The position numbers were made by a program, and so were the translations under genes. The notes beneath the pieces were generated by a model that made no database searches, was not told the origin of the DNA, and saw nothing but the letters and a program-made list of their open reading frames with translations. DNA of 64,000 nt from an uncultured Lachnoclostridium sp. (lineage in GTDB: Bacteria > Bacillota > Clostridia > Lachnospirales > Lachnospiraceae): positions 1 through 64,000 of the forward strand of contig CAJMFH010000001.1 in NCBI GenBank assembly GCA_905212635.1, written 5' to 3'. Below, piece after piece: positions 27,649-36,464 of the stretch (position 1 is its first letter; every line of letters starts with the position of its first letter).

Positions 27649-28537
27649 TAAAGCAGGACTTGACCGCAATTCTACTTTTGTAGAACTGTTTGCTGAACGC
27701 GGCAAACCTTATGGTATTGCGGTAAAAGCTGTTCTTGATACCGAATATCTTTCCTTACTGGGAAAGGGCAGCCAGCCACAAGCCGTTCTTGTCCGGACAA
27801 TCTGCCCGTCGATCAATGCAGAATTGGAAAAACGTCAGATTCCAGTGTGGAATTCGTCTTTTGTAAGCCGGATCTGCAATCACAAGGGAAAGACAAGAGA
27901 GTATCTGAAAGACACGATTTTCTGTACTCCGGCGGTATCCTGTAATAGTGACAAGATAAAAGAAATACTAGACTGTTCGGTGGAAGAAGTGCGGCAGTAC
28001 CTATTGGAAAATTTGAAATTTTCTTCCAGTTTTTGCAAGCAGGAAAAAACAAGAATCTGCACAGCAAAGGATTTTGTGATTAAGACCGCAGATGGACACG
28101 GTGGAAGCGAAGTCTATTCGTTCCGAAACGAAGCTGCCAAACTGAAAAAGGTACTGAGAGAGACGGATTATGTTATCCAGCCCATGCTTCCTGTCGGAAA
28201 AGAGAGCAGCGATATGCGTGTTTATGTATTGAAAGATCAGATTTATGCTGCCATACTGCGGCACTCGGATAAAGATTTCCGTGCTAATTTTTCACGCGGC
28301 GGCAAAGTGAAGGCGGTTTCCAAAGACCAAATACCGCAAAAAGAAGTCGAAGCCATTTTGAAAAAATTTTCGTTTGGCATGGCGGGGATTGACTTTATTT
28401 TTGAGGAAGACGGAACTCCTGTTCTCAGCGAGATCGAGGATGTCGCCGGTACACGGATGCTTTACCGGTGCTGTCCGGAACTGGATATTGTGGCAGATTA
28501 TATGAAAGAAATACAGAAAATGCTTTTCGATAAATAA
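27620..28537 (+). CDS. ATP-grasp protein (second of a pair)
   Basis: 305 aa, distantly similar to the preceding gene: FVIKTADGHGGSEVYSF (about 162-178), SSDMRVYVLKDQIYAAILR, DFRANFSRGGKVKAV and FGMAGIDFIFEEDG...LSEIEDVAG. The final motif has Glu-Ile-Glu-Asp instead of the usual Glu-x-Asn, so metal coordination may differ. GGGGAG lies upstream of the ATG. Overlap with gene one and shared sequence suggest the two proteins act on the same pathway or as a heteromer; this is inference. Confidence 0.8.
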   Translation: MGKELWMIYDKAGLDRNSTFVELFAERGKPYGIAVKAVLDTEYLSLLGKGSQPQAVLVRTICPSINAELEKRQIPVWNSSFVSRICNHKGKTREYLKDTIFCTPAVSCNSDKIKEILDCSVEEVRQYLLENLKFSSSFCKQEKTRICTAKDFVIKTADGHGGSEVYSFRNEAAKLKKVLRETDYVIQPMLPVGKESSDMRVYVLKDQIYAAILRHSDKDFRANFSRGGKVKAVSKDQIPQKEVEAILKKFSFGMAGIDFIFEEDGTPVLSEIEDVAGTRMLYRCCPELDIVADYMKEIQKMLFDK

Positions 28538-28587
28538 ATATTATGTTATACTTATTAAATACATGATTCTTTTAGGAGGAAGTTGAA

Positions 28588-30258
28588 ATGAAATCAGATA
28601 TTGAAATCGCTATGGAGGCAGACCTGCTTCCGATTCAACAAGTAGCTGAAAAATTAAATATTACAATGGACGACCTGGATCTTTACGGAAAATATAAAGC
28701 AAAGATTACCGATGATCTTTGGGATCAGATCAAAGACCGCCCGAATGGAAAATTGATCCTTGTTACGGCAATCAATCCGACACCCGCAGGAGAGGGAAAG
28801 ACAACGACGACCGTAGGACTCGGTCAGGCAATGGATAAAATTGGGAAAAAAGCCATTATTGCCCTTCGCGAACCATCTCTTGGACCATGTTTCGGATTAA
28901 AAGGCGGTGCCGCAGGAGGCGGCTATGCGCAGGTCGTTCCGATGGATGAACTGAATCTTCATTTTACCGGAGATTTTCATGCTATTACCTCTGCTAATAA
29001 CCTTCTGGCAGCAATGCTTGATAATCATATCCAGCAGGGAAATGCTCTTCGCATCGATCCAAAGCAGATCGTGTGGAAACGCTGCGTCGATATGAATGAC
29101 CGTGTTCTTCGTAATATTACCGTCGGACTGGGAAGAAAAGTAGATGGAGTAACCCGCGAAGATCATTTTATCATCACGGTAGCTTCCGAGATCATGGCGA
29201 TCCTTTGTCTGGCTGACAATATGAAAGATCTGAAAGAGCGTCTTGGACGTATCATCGTCGCTTATAATTATGATGGAGAACCGGTAACAGCGAAAGAGCT
29301 CAACGCAGTTGGTGCAATGGCTGCTCTGTTAAAAGAAGCATTGAAGCCAAACCTGATCCAGACACTGGAGCACACACCGGCACTCGTACACGGCGGGCCA
29401 TTTGCCAATATCGCACATGGCTGCAACAGTGTAAGAGCAACGAAAACAGCCCTTAAATTAGCCGATTACACAATCACGGAAGCCGGATTTGGAGCAGACC
29501 TCGGAGCTGAAAAATTCTTCGATATCAAATGCCGTATGGCGGATCTGAAACCGGACGCCGTAGTTCTTGTCGCTACCGTACGTGCCCTCAAATACAATGG
29601 CGGCGTGAAGAAAGAAGATCTGGGTACAGAAAACTTAGAAGCTTTGAAAAAAGGAATTGTTAATCTTGAAAAACACATTGAAAATGTATCCAAGTACGGC
29701 GTGCCTTGTGTCGTGACATTGAACCAGTTTGTAACCGATACCGAAGCAGAATTGAATTATGTAAAACAATTCTGCGAAGAGAGAGGCTGCGAATTTGCAC
29801 TGTCACAGGTATGGGAAAAAGGTGGCGAAGGTGGTATCGAACTGGCAAATAAAGTAATTGATACCATTGAGAACAAAGAAAGCAATTTCCACTGTCTGTA
29901 TGAAGATTCCAAATCTCTGACGGAAAAGATTGAGACGATTGCCAAAGAGATTTACGGAGCAAAAGAAGTAGTTTATGATAAAGCCGTTGAAAAAGAACTG
30001 GCAAGACTGGAAAAATTAGGATTTTGCAATATGCCGATCTGCATGGCGAAAAATCAATATTCGCTTTCCGATGATCCAACATTGCTTGGCCGTCCGAAAG
30101 ACTTTACGATCCATATCCGTGAAGTTTATGTATCGGCAGGTGCCGGATTTGTCGTAGCAATCACCGGAACGGTTATGACTATGCCTGGGCTTCCTAAGGT
30201 TCCAGCAGCAGAAGGCATTGATGTCGATGACAATGGACAGATCACAGGATTGTTCTAA
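28588..30258 (+). CDS. fhs: formate--tetrahydrofolate ligase
   Basis: 556-aa enzyme making 10-formyl-THF from formate, THF and ATP in one-carbon metabolism and the methyl branch of acetogenesis. P-loop region TAINPTPAGEGKTTTTVGLGQ (about residues 61-81), REPSLGPCFGLKGGAAGGG and ALVHGGPFANIAHGCNS are diagnostic. TAGGAGGAAG lies upstream. It has its own unit, ended by a strong terminator; folD further along supplies the next step. Confidence 0.98.
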   Translation: MKSDIEIAMEADLLPIQQVAEKLNITMDDLDLYGKYKAKITDDLWDQIKDRPNGKLILVTAINPTPAGEGKTTTTVGLGQAMDKIGKKAIIALREPSLGPCFGLKGGAAGGGYAQVVPMDELNLHFTGDFHAITSANNLLAAMLDNHIQQGNALRIDPKQIVWKRCVDMNDRVLRNITVGLGRKVDGVTREDHFIITVASEIMAILCLADNMKDLKERLGRIIVAYNYDGEPVTAKELNAVGAMAALLKEALKPNLIQTLEHTPALVHGGPFANIAHGCNSVRATKTALKLADYTITEAGFGADLGAEKFFDIKCRMADLKPDAVVLVATVRALKYNGGVKKEDLGTENLEALKKGIVNLEKHIENVSKYGVPCVVTLNQFVTDTEAELNYVKQFCEERGCEFALSQVWEKGGEGGIELANKVIDTIENKESNFHCLYEDSKSLTEKIETIAKEIYGAKEVVYDKAVEKELARLEKLGFCNMPICMAKNQYSLSDDPTLLGRPKDFTIHIREVYVSAGAGFVVAITGTVMTMPGLPKVPAAEGIDVDDNGQITGLF

Positions 30259-30289
30259 AACAGAATTATCGGATACTTAATATAAAAAG

Positions 30290-30334
30290 GCTCTAAACTT
30301 TACTTGAGGGTAAGTAAAGTTTGGAGCTTTTCTA
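30290..30334. terminator. bidirectional terminator between fhs and glnQ
   Basis: Sixteen-bp stem GCTCTAAACTTTACTT (30290-30305) / AAGTAAAGTTTGGAGC (30312-30327) with one T-G pair and a six-base loop. TTTT follows on the right and AAAAAGG precedes on the left, so it serves both strands. Confidence 0.92.
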
Positions 30335-30355
30335 TTTTATATGGGAATAATACTG

Positions 30356-31075
30356 CTAAATCGCTTTGATAAATGCTTTGGTTCTTTCATGCTGAGGATG
30401 TTCGAAGATTTCTTCCGGCGTACCTTCCTCTAAGATCACGCCATCTGCCATAAATAAAACACGGTTGGCAACTTCTTTCGCAAACCCCATCTCGTGGGTT
30501 ACGACGACCATCGTCATACCTTCTTTGGCAAGATTTTTCATAACATCCAGAACTTCGCCGACCATTTCCGGATCAAGTGCAGAAGTTGGCTCATCAAACA
30601 ACATGACCTGCGGATTCATGGCAAGAGATCTTGCGATGGCGACACGCTGTTTTTGTCCACCGGATAGGGTAGATGGATATACCGATGCCTTATCTTCAAT
30701 CCCAACGCGGCGAAGCAGTTCAAGTGCCGCATCCTCGGCCTCTTTTTGCGGCATTTTCTTTAATTTGATCGGCGCGAGCGTCACATTTTCCAATATGGTT
30801 TTATGTGGAAACAGATTAAAATGCTGAAATACCATTCCAATCCGCTGGCGCATCTCATTGATGTCCGTGTGTGGAGAGAGAAGGTCCGTACCCTCGATAT
30901 CAATTTCACCGCCGTCCGGCTCTTCAAGACGGTTCAGACAGCGAAGAAAGGTGCTTTTACCGGAACCGGAAGGACCGATTACGACAACGCATTCCCCTTT
31001 TTCAATCGTTACATCAATTCCTTTTAACACGGTGAGATCACCAAAATTTTTCTTCAGATTTTTAACGGTTATCAC
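30356..31075 (-). CDS. glnQ: polar amino-acid ABC transporter ATP-binding protein
   Basis: 239-aa ATPase of the GlnQ/HisP class. Walker A GPSGSGKST, Q-loop MVFQHFNLFPHKT, signature LSGGQKQRVAIARSLAM, Walker B VMLFDEPTSALDPEMV and the H-loop are all present. Its start overlaps the end of the upstream substrate-binding/permease gene by 14 bases. Confidence 0.96.
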   Translation of the reverse strand: MITVKNLKKNFGDLTVLKGIDVTIEKGECVVVIGPSGSGKSTFLRCLNRLEEPDGGEIDIEGTDLLSPHTDINEMRQRIGMVFQHFNLFPHKTILENVTLAPIKLKKMPQKEAEDAALELLRRVGIEDKASVYPSTLSGGQKQRVAIARSLAMNPQVMLFDEPTSALDPEMVGEVLDVMKNLAKEGMTMVVVTHEMGFAKEVANRVLFMADGVILEEGTPEEIFEHPQHERTKAFIKAI

Positions 31076-32555
31076 TTTGACGCAGCCTCCTTTCCATGTA
31101 TTGCAAAGCCTTTGTCATAATCTTAACAATGATATAGTAAATTATGGCAATTGCAATCAGTGGTAAAAATGTTTCGTAAGTTCTTGATATGATAAAGTCG
31201 GATGCTTTTGTCAGATCCGCAATTGCTACATAACCGACGATGGATGTCTCCTTTACGAGAGTGATCATTTCATTTCCAAGGGCAGGCAGAATATTTTTGA
31301 TCGCCTGCGGAAGAATGATATAGCGCATCGTCTGGCGGTATGTAAAGCCAAGAGAACGTCCGCCTTCCATCTGACCGGGATCTACGGCAAGAATACCGGC
31401 GCGGATATTTTCAGCGACATAAGCACCGCTGTTGATTCCAAAAGTAAGGATCGCAGCGACGATTCCCAGTTTGTTTTGGAAAATCACCATATAAATGATA
31501 AGCAGCTGCACCATAACCGGTGTACCACGCAGTATATCAATATATATATTTGCAACATGGGAGAGGAATGTTTTTTTCTTTTTGCGGACCTCTGTCAATT
31601 TCATCAAAGCGACAAGGAAACCGAGCACGATGCCAAGCAGTGCTGCCGCAAAGGAAATTCCCAGGGTGACACCAAGGCCTTTTCCTAAAAGGGCATAGCC
31701 TTTGGTATCAATAAATACATACTTAAATTTATTGAACAGATTGACAAAGAAATTGTCGGATTTTACGCTGGCACCATTGGTATTTCCATTGATATATTCT
31801 TCAAAGATCTGATCAAAGGTACCATTTTCCTTGATTTTTTTCAATCCTTCGTTGATGTCATTTAACAGTTTCGTATTGCCTTTCTGTACAGCGATTCCAT
31901 ACACTTCACTGGCTTCGGAATCCTGCACGCATTTCAGGCTGTCCTCGTTCAGCGAAACAAAACGTTCCGCCGGTGCTTTGTCGATCACGACCGCATCGAC
32001 ACCGCCGTTTTTTAACTCAATGATCGCGTCGGAACCTTTCTTAAAACGTTTTACGGTAGAATCTGTAAGGACAGAGTCATCGGTTCCCGGAGTTACCATT
32101 AGGTCACCTGTCGTTCCTTCCTGAACGGCGATCTTTTTGCCTTCCAGATCTTTCATGGCAGTTACCGGACTGTCTTTGGAAACGACGATACACTGCGTCG
32201 CTTCATAGTAGCCTTCCGAAAAATCTACAGACTGTTTTCGGTCTTCGGTAATTGTCATACCGGCAGCGACGGCATCAAGCCCGCCGGTTTTCAGAGAAGC
32301 GGTAAGAGATTTGAATTCCATATTGGTAAATTCAACGTCATATCCCATTTCTTCTCCGATGGCTTTCATGACTGCGACATCAAAGCCGGCAATCTCTCCA
32401 TTTTCGTCGATGTACTCAAAGGGAGGAAATTCTGCATTGGTTCCTACATGGATCACAGAATTCGCCGCCTTCTTTTCCTGACCGCATGCCGTAAAGACAA
32501 GCATGCTGAGTACGAGAAAAAGACTGAGCAAACCTATTTTTCGTTTTTGTTTCAT
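31062..32555 (-). CDS. glnHP: amino-acid ABC transporter, substrate-binding protein fused to permease
   Basis: 497 aa. A lipoprotein signal peptide ends in a lipobox at Cys24 (LVFTACG). Residues about 36-255 are a periplasmic-binding-protein type 3 domain (GTNAEFPPFEYIDENGEIAGFD at the ligand site), and about 285-490 are a HisM/GlnP permease with the EAA-like segment YVAENIRAGILAVDPGQMEGGRSLG. The fusion places the receptor on the membrane surface. The ligand is probably glutamine, glutamate or aspartate by family. The start is three bases after pyrI, with its ribosome binding site inside pyrI. Confidence 0.93.
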   Translation of the reverse strand: MKQKRKIGLLSLFLVLSMLVFTACGQEKKAANSVIHVGTNAEFPPFEYIDENGEIAGFDVAVMKAIGEEMGYDVEFTNMEFKSLTASLKTGGLDAVAAGMTITEDRKQSVDFSEGYYEATQCIVVSKDSPVTAMKDLEGKKIAVQEGTTGDLMVTPGTDDSVLTDSTVKRFKKGSDAIIELKNGGVDAVVIDKAPAERFVSLNEDSLKCVQDSEASEVYGIAVQKGNTKLLNDINEGLKKIKENGTFDQIFEEYINGNTNGASVKSDNFFVNLFNKFKYVFIDTKGYALLGKGLGVTLGISFAAALLGIVLGFLVALMKLTEVRKKKKTFLSHVANIYIDILRGTPVMVQLLIIYMVIFQNKLGIVAAILTFGINSGAYVAENIRAGILAVDPGQMEGGRSLGFTYRQTMRYIILPQAIKNILPALGNEMITLVKETSIVGYVAIADLTKASDFIISRTYETFLPLIAIAIIYYIIVKIMTKALQYMERRLRQSDNR

Positions 32556-32558
32556 TTT

Positions 32559-32999
32559 TTAAAACTCCTTTTCCTGGGCTGGTTTAAATTTCTGCTCACA
32601 ATACAGACAACGGTAAATACGATGTTTCCGGTCTGTCAATTTAAAGCGGTGTGGAAGTTCCTGCTCGATGGAAGTAATACATCTTGGATTTTTGCATTTG
32701 ATGATATTTGTAACCATCTCAGGAAGTGTAAGAGTACGTTTCTGTACAATCTTATCATTTTCAATCATATTGATCGTGATATTGTCATCTAACACACCAA
32801 GGATATCAAGATCTACGCAGAGAGGTCCTTCGATCTTAATGATATCTTTTTTCCCCATTTTATTGCTTTTTGCATTTTTGATAATGGCTACACTGCAGTC
32901 AAGTTTTTCAAGATTCAGGTAATGATAAATCTGCATCGCATGACCTGCCTTGATATGATCAATGACAACTCCCTGATTCAATCCACCAATATTTAACAT
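32559..32999 (-). CDS. pyrI: aspartate carbamoyltransferase regulatory subunit
   Basis: 146-aa regulatory chain that binds nucleotides and contacts the PyrB catalytic chain. N-terminal ACT-like nucleotide-binding domain (IDHIKAGHAMQIYHYL), C-terminal zinc domain with CKNPRC and, near the end, CLYC, giving the four zinc cysteines. It lies 18 bases after pyrB with AAAGGAG upstream. Its presence predicts an E. coli-like, allosteric PyrBI enzyme. Confidence 0.96.
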   Translation of the reverse strand: MLNIGGLNQGVVIDHIKAGHAMQIYHYLNLEKLDCSVAIIKNAKSNKMGKKDIIKIEGPLCVDLDILGVLDDNITINMIENDKIVQKRTLTLPEMVTNIIKCKNPRCITSIEQELPHRFKLTDRKHRIYRCLYCEQKFKPAQEKEF

Positions 33000-33017
33000 A
33001 ATTACGTTCTCCTTTCT

Positions 33018-33932
33018 TTAGGCAAGCTCCAATAACCGAAGTATCAAAGCCATGCGGATGTAAACACCAAATTTTGCCTGTTTGAAATATACGGCACGCG
33101 GATCGTCATCTACTTCCGTGGCAATTTCATTGACACGTGGGAGAGGGTGAAGTACGAGCATATCTTCCGGTGCCATCGCCATTTTCGCCTTGTCGAGGAT
33201 AAAACTGTCACGCAGACGGATATAATCTTCTTCATTAAAGAAACGTTCTCTCTGTACACGGGTCATATACAGAATGTCGAGATCTCCGATGACCGAATCC
33301 AGATCAGAAACTTCCTGAAATGGAATATTGTTTTCTTCCAATGTTTCTTTTCTCAGATAATCCGGGATGCGAAGCTCCGGAGGGGAGATCAGGACAAATT
33401 CAATACCCGGATAGCGTACCATCGCACCGATCAGGGAATGAACGGTTCGTCCAAATTTCAAGTCTCCGCAAAAACCAATTTTCAAATGGTCGAGACGTCC
33501 CTTCAGATTTTTGATCGTAAGAAGATCGGTCAATGTCTGAGTCGGGTGATTGTGTCCACCGTCACCGGCATTGATCACCGGGATAGAAGAGTGCATGGAC
33601 GCTACAAGCGGTGCACCTTCTTTGGGATGACGCATCGCACAGATGTCCGCATACGAAGAGATGACACGGATCGTATCGGATACGCTTTCGCCTTTGGAAG
33701 CTGAACTTGAATCAGCAGAAGAAAAACCAAGAACACTGCCACCCAGATTTAACATCGCCGCTTCAAAACTAAGTCTGGTTCGTGTGCTTGGTTCATAAAA
33801 ACAAGTTGCCAGTTTTTTTCCTTTACAGATTTCTGCATATTCTTCCGGATGTTTCATGATTTTCTGAGCCAGTGCGATCAGATCATCAAGTTCATCTACG
33901 GATAAATCCAATGCATTCATTATGTGTCGCAT
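33018..33932 (-). CDS. pyrB: aspartate carbamoyltransferase catalytic subunit
   Basis: 304-aa enzyme joining carbamoyl phosphate to aspartate, the committed pyrimidine step. Carbamoyl-P loop FYEPSTRTRLSFE and the NAGDGGHNHPTQTLTDL motif are intact. The ATG at 33932 follows GGGAGGT by five bases; longer in-frame starts up to 34019 run through the promoter and are rejected. Confidence 0.97.
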   Translation of the reverse strand: MRHIMNALDLSVDELDDLIALAQKIMKHPEEYAEICKGKKLATCFYEPSTRTRLSFEAAMLNLGGSVLGFSSADSSSASKGESVSDTIRVISSYADICAMRHPKEGAPLVASMHSSIPVINAGDGGHNHPTQTLTDLLTIKNLKGRLDHLKIGFCGDLKFGRTVHSLIGAMVRYPGIEFVLISPPELRIPDYLRKETLEENNIPFQEVSDLDSVIGDLDILYMTRVQRERFFNEEDYIRLRDSFILDKAKMAMAPEDMLVLHPLPRVNEIATEVDDDPRAVYFKQAKFGVYIRMALILRLLELA

Positions 33933-33966
33933 AAGTACCTCCCTTGTCGGTTGCATATTTTTATCC

Positions 33967-33995
33967 ATTGTACAACAATTTATAAGAAAAAACAA
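33967..33995 (-). promoter_or_regulatory. promoter of pyrBI-glnHPQ
   Basis: Minus strand: TTGTTT (33995-33990), 17-bp spacer, TACAAT (33972-33967). The resulting leader is only about 30 nt, leaving no room for a PyrR attenuator. Confidence 0.65.
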
Positions 33996-34003
33996 TAATA
34001 TAT

Positions 34004-34032
34004 TTGCAAAAATCTTCATTTAGAAGTATAAT
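34004..34032 (+). promoter_or_regulatory. promoter of aconitase gene
   Basis: TTGCAA (34004-34009), 17-bp spacer, perfect TATAAT (34027-34032); divergent from the pyrB promoter eight bases away. Confidence 0.72.
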
Positions 34033-34089
34033 ACTAAATTGGGGTAATCATTTTGACACAAGCCCCCGTTTTGAAAGGAGAGAAACCAA

Positions 34090-36375
34090 ATGGTAAAATT
34101 ACACGAACAGGGAGCTTACCTGGTAAATGGAACCGATCTGATTCCAGACAGCGCAGAAGCTCTTTCCGCAGTAAAAAGTAAGACAGGTGTGGATACAACA
34201 CAGACAGAAGCAGCCAAAGGGACAATGGCATATCGGATCTTAAAAGCCCATAACACATCCGATAATATGGAACAATTAAAGATTAAATTTGACAAATTAA
34301 CATCCCACGATATTACTTTTGTAGGTATTTTGCAGACCGCCAGAGCATCGGGACTGGAAAAGTTCCCAGTGCCTTATGTATTGACAAACTGCCATAACAG
34401 TTTATGTGCAGTAGGGGGAACCATCAATGAAGACGATCATGTATTTGGTCTTTCCTGTGCAAAGAAATACGGTGGAATCTATGTACCACCTCATCAAGCA
34501 GTCATTCACCAGTTTGCCCGCGAAATGCTTGCCGGCGGCGGTAAAATGATCCTTGGATCCGACAGCCATACCCGTTATGGTGCCCTTGGTACGATGGCAA
34601 TGGGTGAAGGTGGTCCGGAGATCGTAAAACAGCTTCTGGAGCAAACCTATGATATTCCGATGCCGGGTGTCGTAGCTATCCATCTTACCGGAAAACCGGA
34701 AAAAGGCGTCGGCCCTCAGGATATCGCACTGGCAATCATCGGTGCTGTATTTGAAAATGGTTATGTAAATAATAAAGTAATGGAATTTATCGGTAATGGA
34801 ATTGACAACCTGAGCGTGGATTACCGTATTGGCGTTGACGTTATGACAACAGAGACAACCTGTCTGTCTTCCATCTGGAGAACCGATGATAAAGTAAAAG
34901 AATTTTACGACATTCATGGCAGAAGCGAAGATTTCGCTGAGATCAAGCCGGAGCAGGTGGCTTACTATGACGGCGTGGTAGAAGTAGATCTTTCGACGAT
35001 CAAACCAATGATCGCGATGCCATTCCATCCAAGTAATGTATATTCCATCGAGGAATTGAACAACAACCTGGAAGATATTTTACGCGACGTGGAGAAAAAA
35101 GCTCTCGTAAGCCTTGACAATAACAAAGACATCAACTTTACATTGACAGACAAGATCCACAATGGAAAATTGTACGTAGAGCAGGGTGTTATCGCAGGCT
35201 GCGCCGGCGGTGGATTTGAAAATATCTGTGATGCAGCGGATATTCTCCGCGGCAAATACATCGGTTCGGATGAGTTCTCACTGAGTGTATATCCGACCAG
35301 CCAGCCGATCTTTATGGAATTGGTAAAAAATGGTGCTATCGCAGATCTTATGGAAACAGGTGCTACCGTACGTACTGCTTTCTGCGGACCATGTTTTGGT
35401 GCCGGCGATGTGCCTAGCAACAAGGGGCTCAGTATCCGTCATTCGACACGTAACTTCCCGAACCGTGAAGGTTCGAAAGTTACCAACGGACAGATTGCTT
35501 CCGTTGCCCTTATGGATGCCCGTTCCATCGCAGCAACCGCCGCAAACAAAGGATATCTTACGGCAGCAACCGACGTGGATGTCAACTTCACAAAACCAAA
35601 ATACTTCTTTGATAAGAAGATTTATGAAAACCGTGTATACAATGGTGTCGGAAAAGCCGATCCATCGGTTGAGATCAAATTTGGTCCAAACATCGTAGAC
35701 TGGCCGGAAATGTTCCCGCTTACCGACAATGTGCTTTTGAAGACCGTTTCGATGATCCATGACCCGGTTACTACAACCGACGAATTGATCCCATCCGGAG
35801 AAACGTCTTCTTACCGTTCCAATCCACTGGGACTTGCCGAATTTACTCTTTCCCGTAAAGATCCGGCATACGTTGGAAAAGCAAAAGAAGTACAGAAGGC
35901 AGAAAAAGCCCGTCTTGCCGGAGAAGACATCTACGCCGTAGATCCACAGCTCAAAGACGTATACGAGACGATTCAGAAATCTTTCGATGTAAAACCGGAA
36001 GAAACGGAGATCGGAAGTGTCATCTTTGCTGTAAAACCGGGAGATGGTTCCGCTCGTGAGCAGGCAGCAAGCTGCCAGAGAGTTCTCGGAGGTATGGCCA
36101 ATATTGCGCGTGAATATGCAACAAAACGTTATCGCTCCAACCTGATCAACTGGGGAATGCTTCCATTTATCTTTGATGGCGACCTTCCATTTGATAAAGA
36201 TGACTACATCCTTGTCAAAGACGTGAAAGATGCCATTGCCAATAAAAAAGACAGCGTAAAGGCTTACGTTGTAAACAAAGGCATGAAAGAGATGGAATTC
36301 AAACTCGGCAGATTGACCGATGACGAGAGAGAGATCATCTTGAAAGGCTGTCTGATCAACTATAATAAGAAATAG
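34090..36375 (+). CDS. acn: aconitate hydratase
   Basis: 761-aa [4Fe-4S] enzyme isomerising citrate and isocitrate, presumably for glutamate synthesis in this anaerobe. ILGSDSHTRYGALGTMAMGEGG, cluster-binding cysteines including AFCGPCFGAGD, and the C-terminal swivel domain with YRSNLINWGMLPFIF are present. Length and motifs match the mitochondrial-like aconitases of anaerobes rather than the ~900-aa AcnA. GAAAGGAGAG lies upstream of the ATG. Confidence 0.94.
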   Translation: MVKLHEQGAYLVNGTDLIPDSAEALSAVKSKTGVDTTQTEAAKGTMAYRILKAHNTSDNMEQLKIKFDKLTSHDITFVGILQTARASGLEKFPVPYVLTNCHNSLCAVGGTINEDDHVFGLSCAKKYGGIYVPPHQAVIHQFAREMLAGGGKMILGSDSHTRYGALGTMAMGEGGPEIVKQLLEQTYDIPMPGVVAIHLTGKPEKGVGPQDIALAIIGAVFENGYVNNKVMEFIGNGIDNLSVDYRIGVDVMTTETTCLSSIWRTDDKVKEFYDIHGRSEDFAEIKPEQVAYYDGVVEVDLSTIKPMIAMPFHPSNVYSIEELNNNLEDILRDVEKKALVSLDNNKDINFTLTDKIHNGKLYVEQGVIAGCAGGGFENICDAADILRGKYIGSDEFSLSVYPTSQPIFMELVKNGAIADLMETGATVRTAFCGPCFGAGDVPSNKGLSIRHSTRNFPNREGSKVTNGQIASVALMDARSIAATAANKGYLTAATDVDVNFTKPKYFFDKKIYENRVYNGVGKADPSVEIKFGPNIVDWPEMFPLTDNVLLKTVSMIHDPVTTTDELIPSGETSSYRSNPLGLAEFTLSRKDPAYVGKAKEVQKAEKARLAGEDIYAVDPQLKDVYETIQKSFDVKPEETEIGSVIFAVKPGDGSAREQAASCQRVLGGMANIAREYATKRYRSNLINWGMLPFIFDGDLPFDKDDYILVKDVKDAIANKKDSVKAYVVNKGMKEMEFKLGRLTDDEREIILKGCLINYNKK

Positions 36376-36402
36376 GATGAAATTATAGCATATAATTACA
36401 TG

Positions 36403-36441
36403 ACGGCAAATCTAAAATCAGACTTTAGGTTTGCCGTTTTT
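36403..36441 (+). terminator. terminator after aconitase
   Basis: Fourteen-bp stem ACGGCAAATCTAAA (36403-36416) / TTTAGGTTTGCCGT (36424-36437) with one wobble, then TTTTT. Confidence 0.92.
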
Positions 36442-36464
36442 ATCCATAGTGAGGAGTAAATATT

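Noticed and set aside
33933..34026. PyrR-binding attenuator before pyrB
   Set aside because: The predicted leader is about 30 nt without terminator or anti-terminator hairpins.
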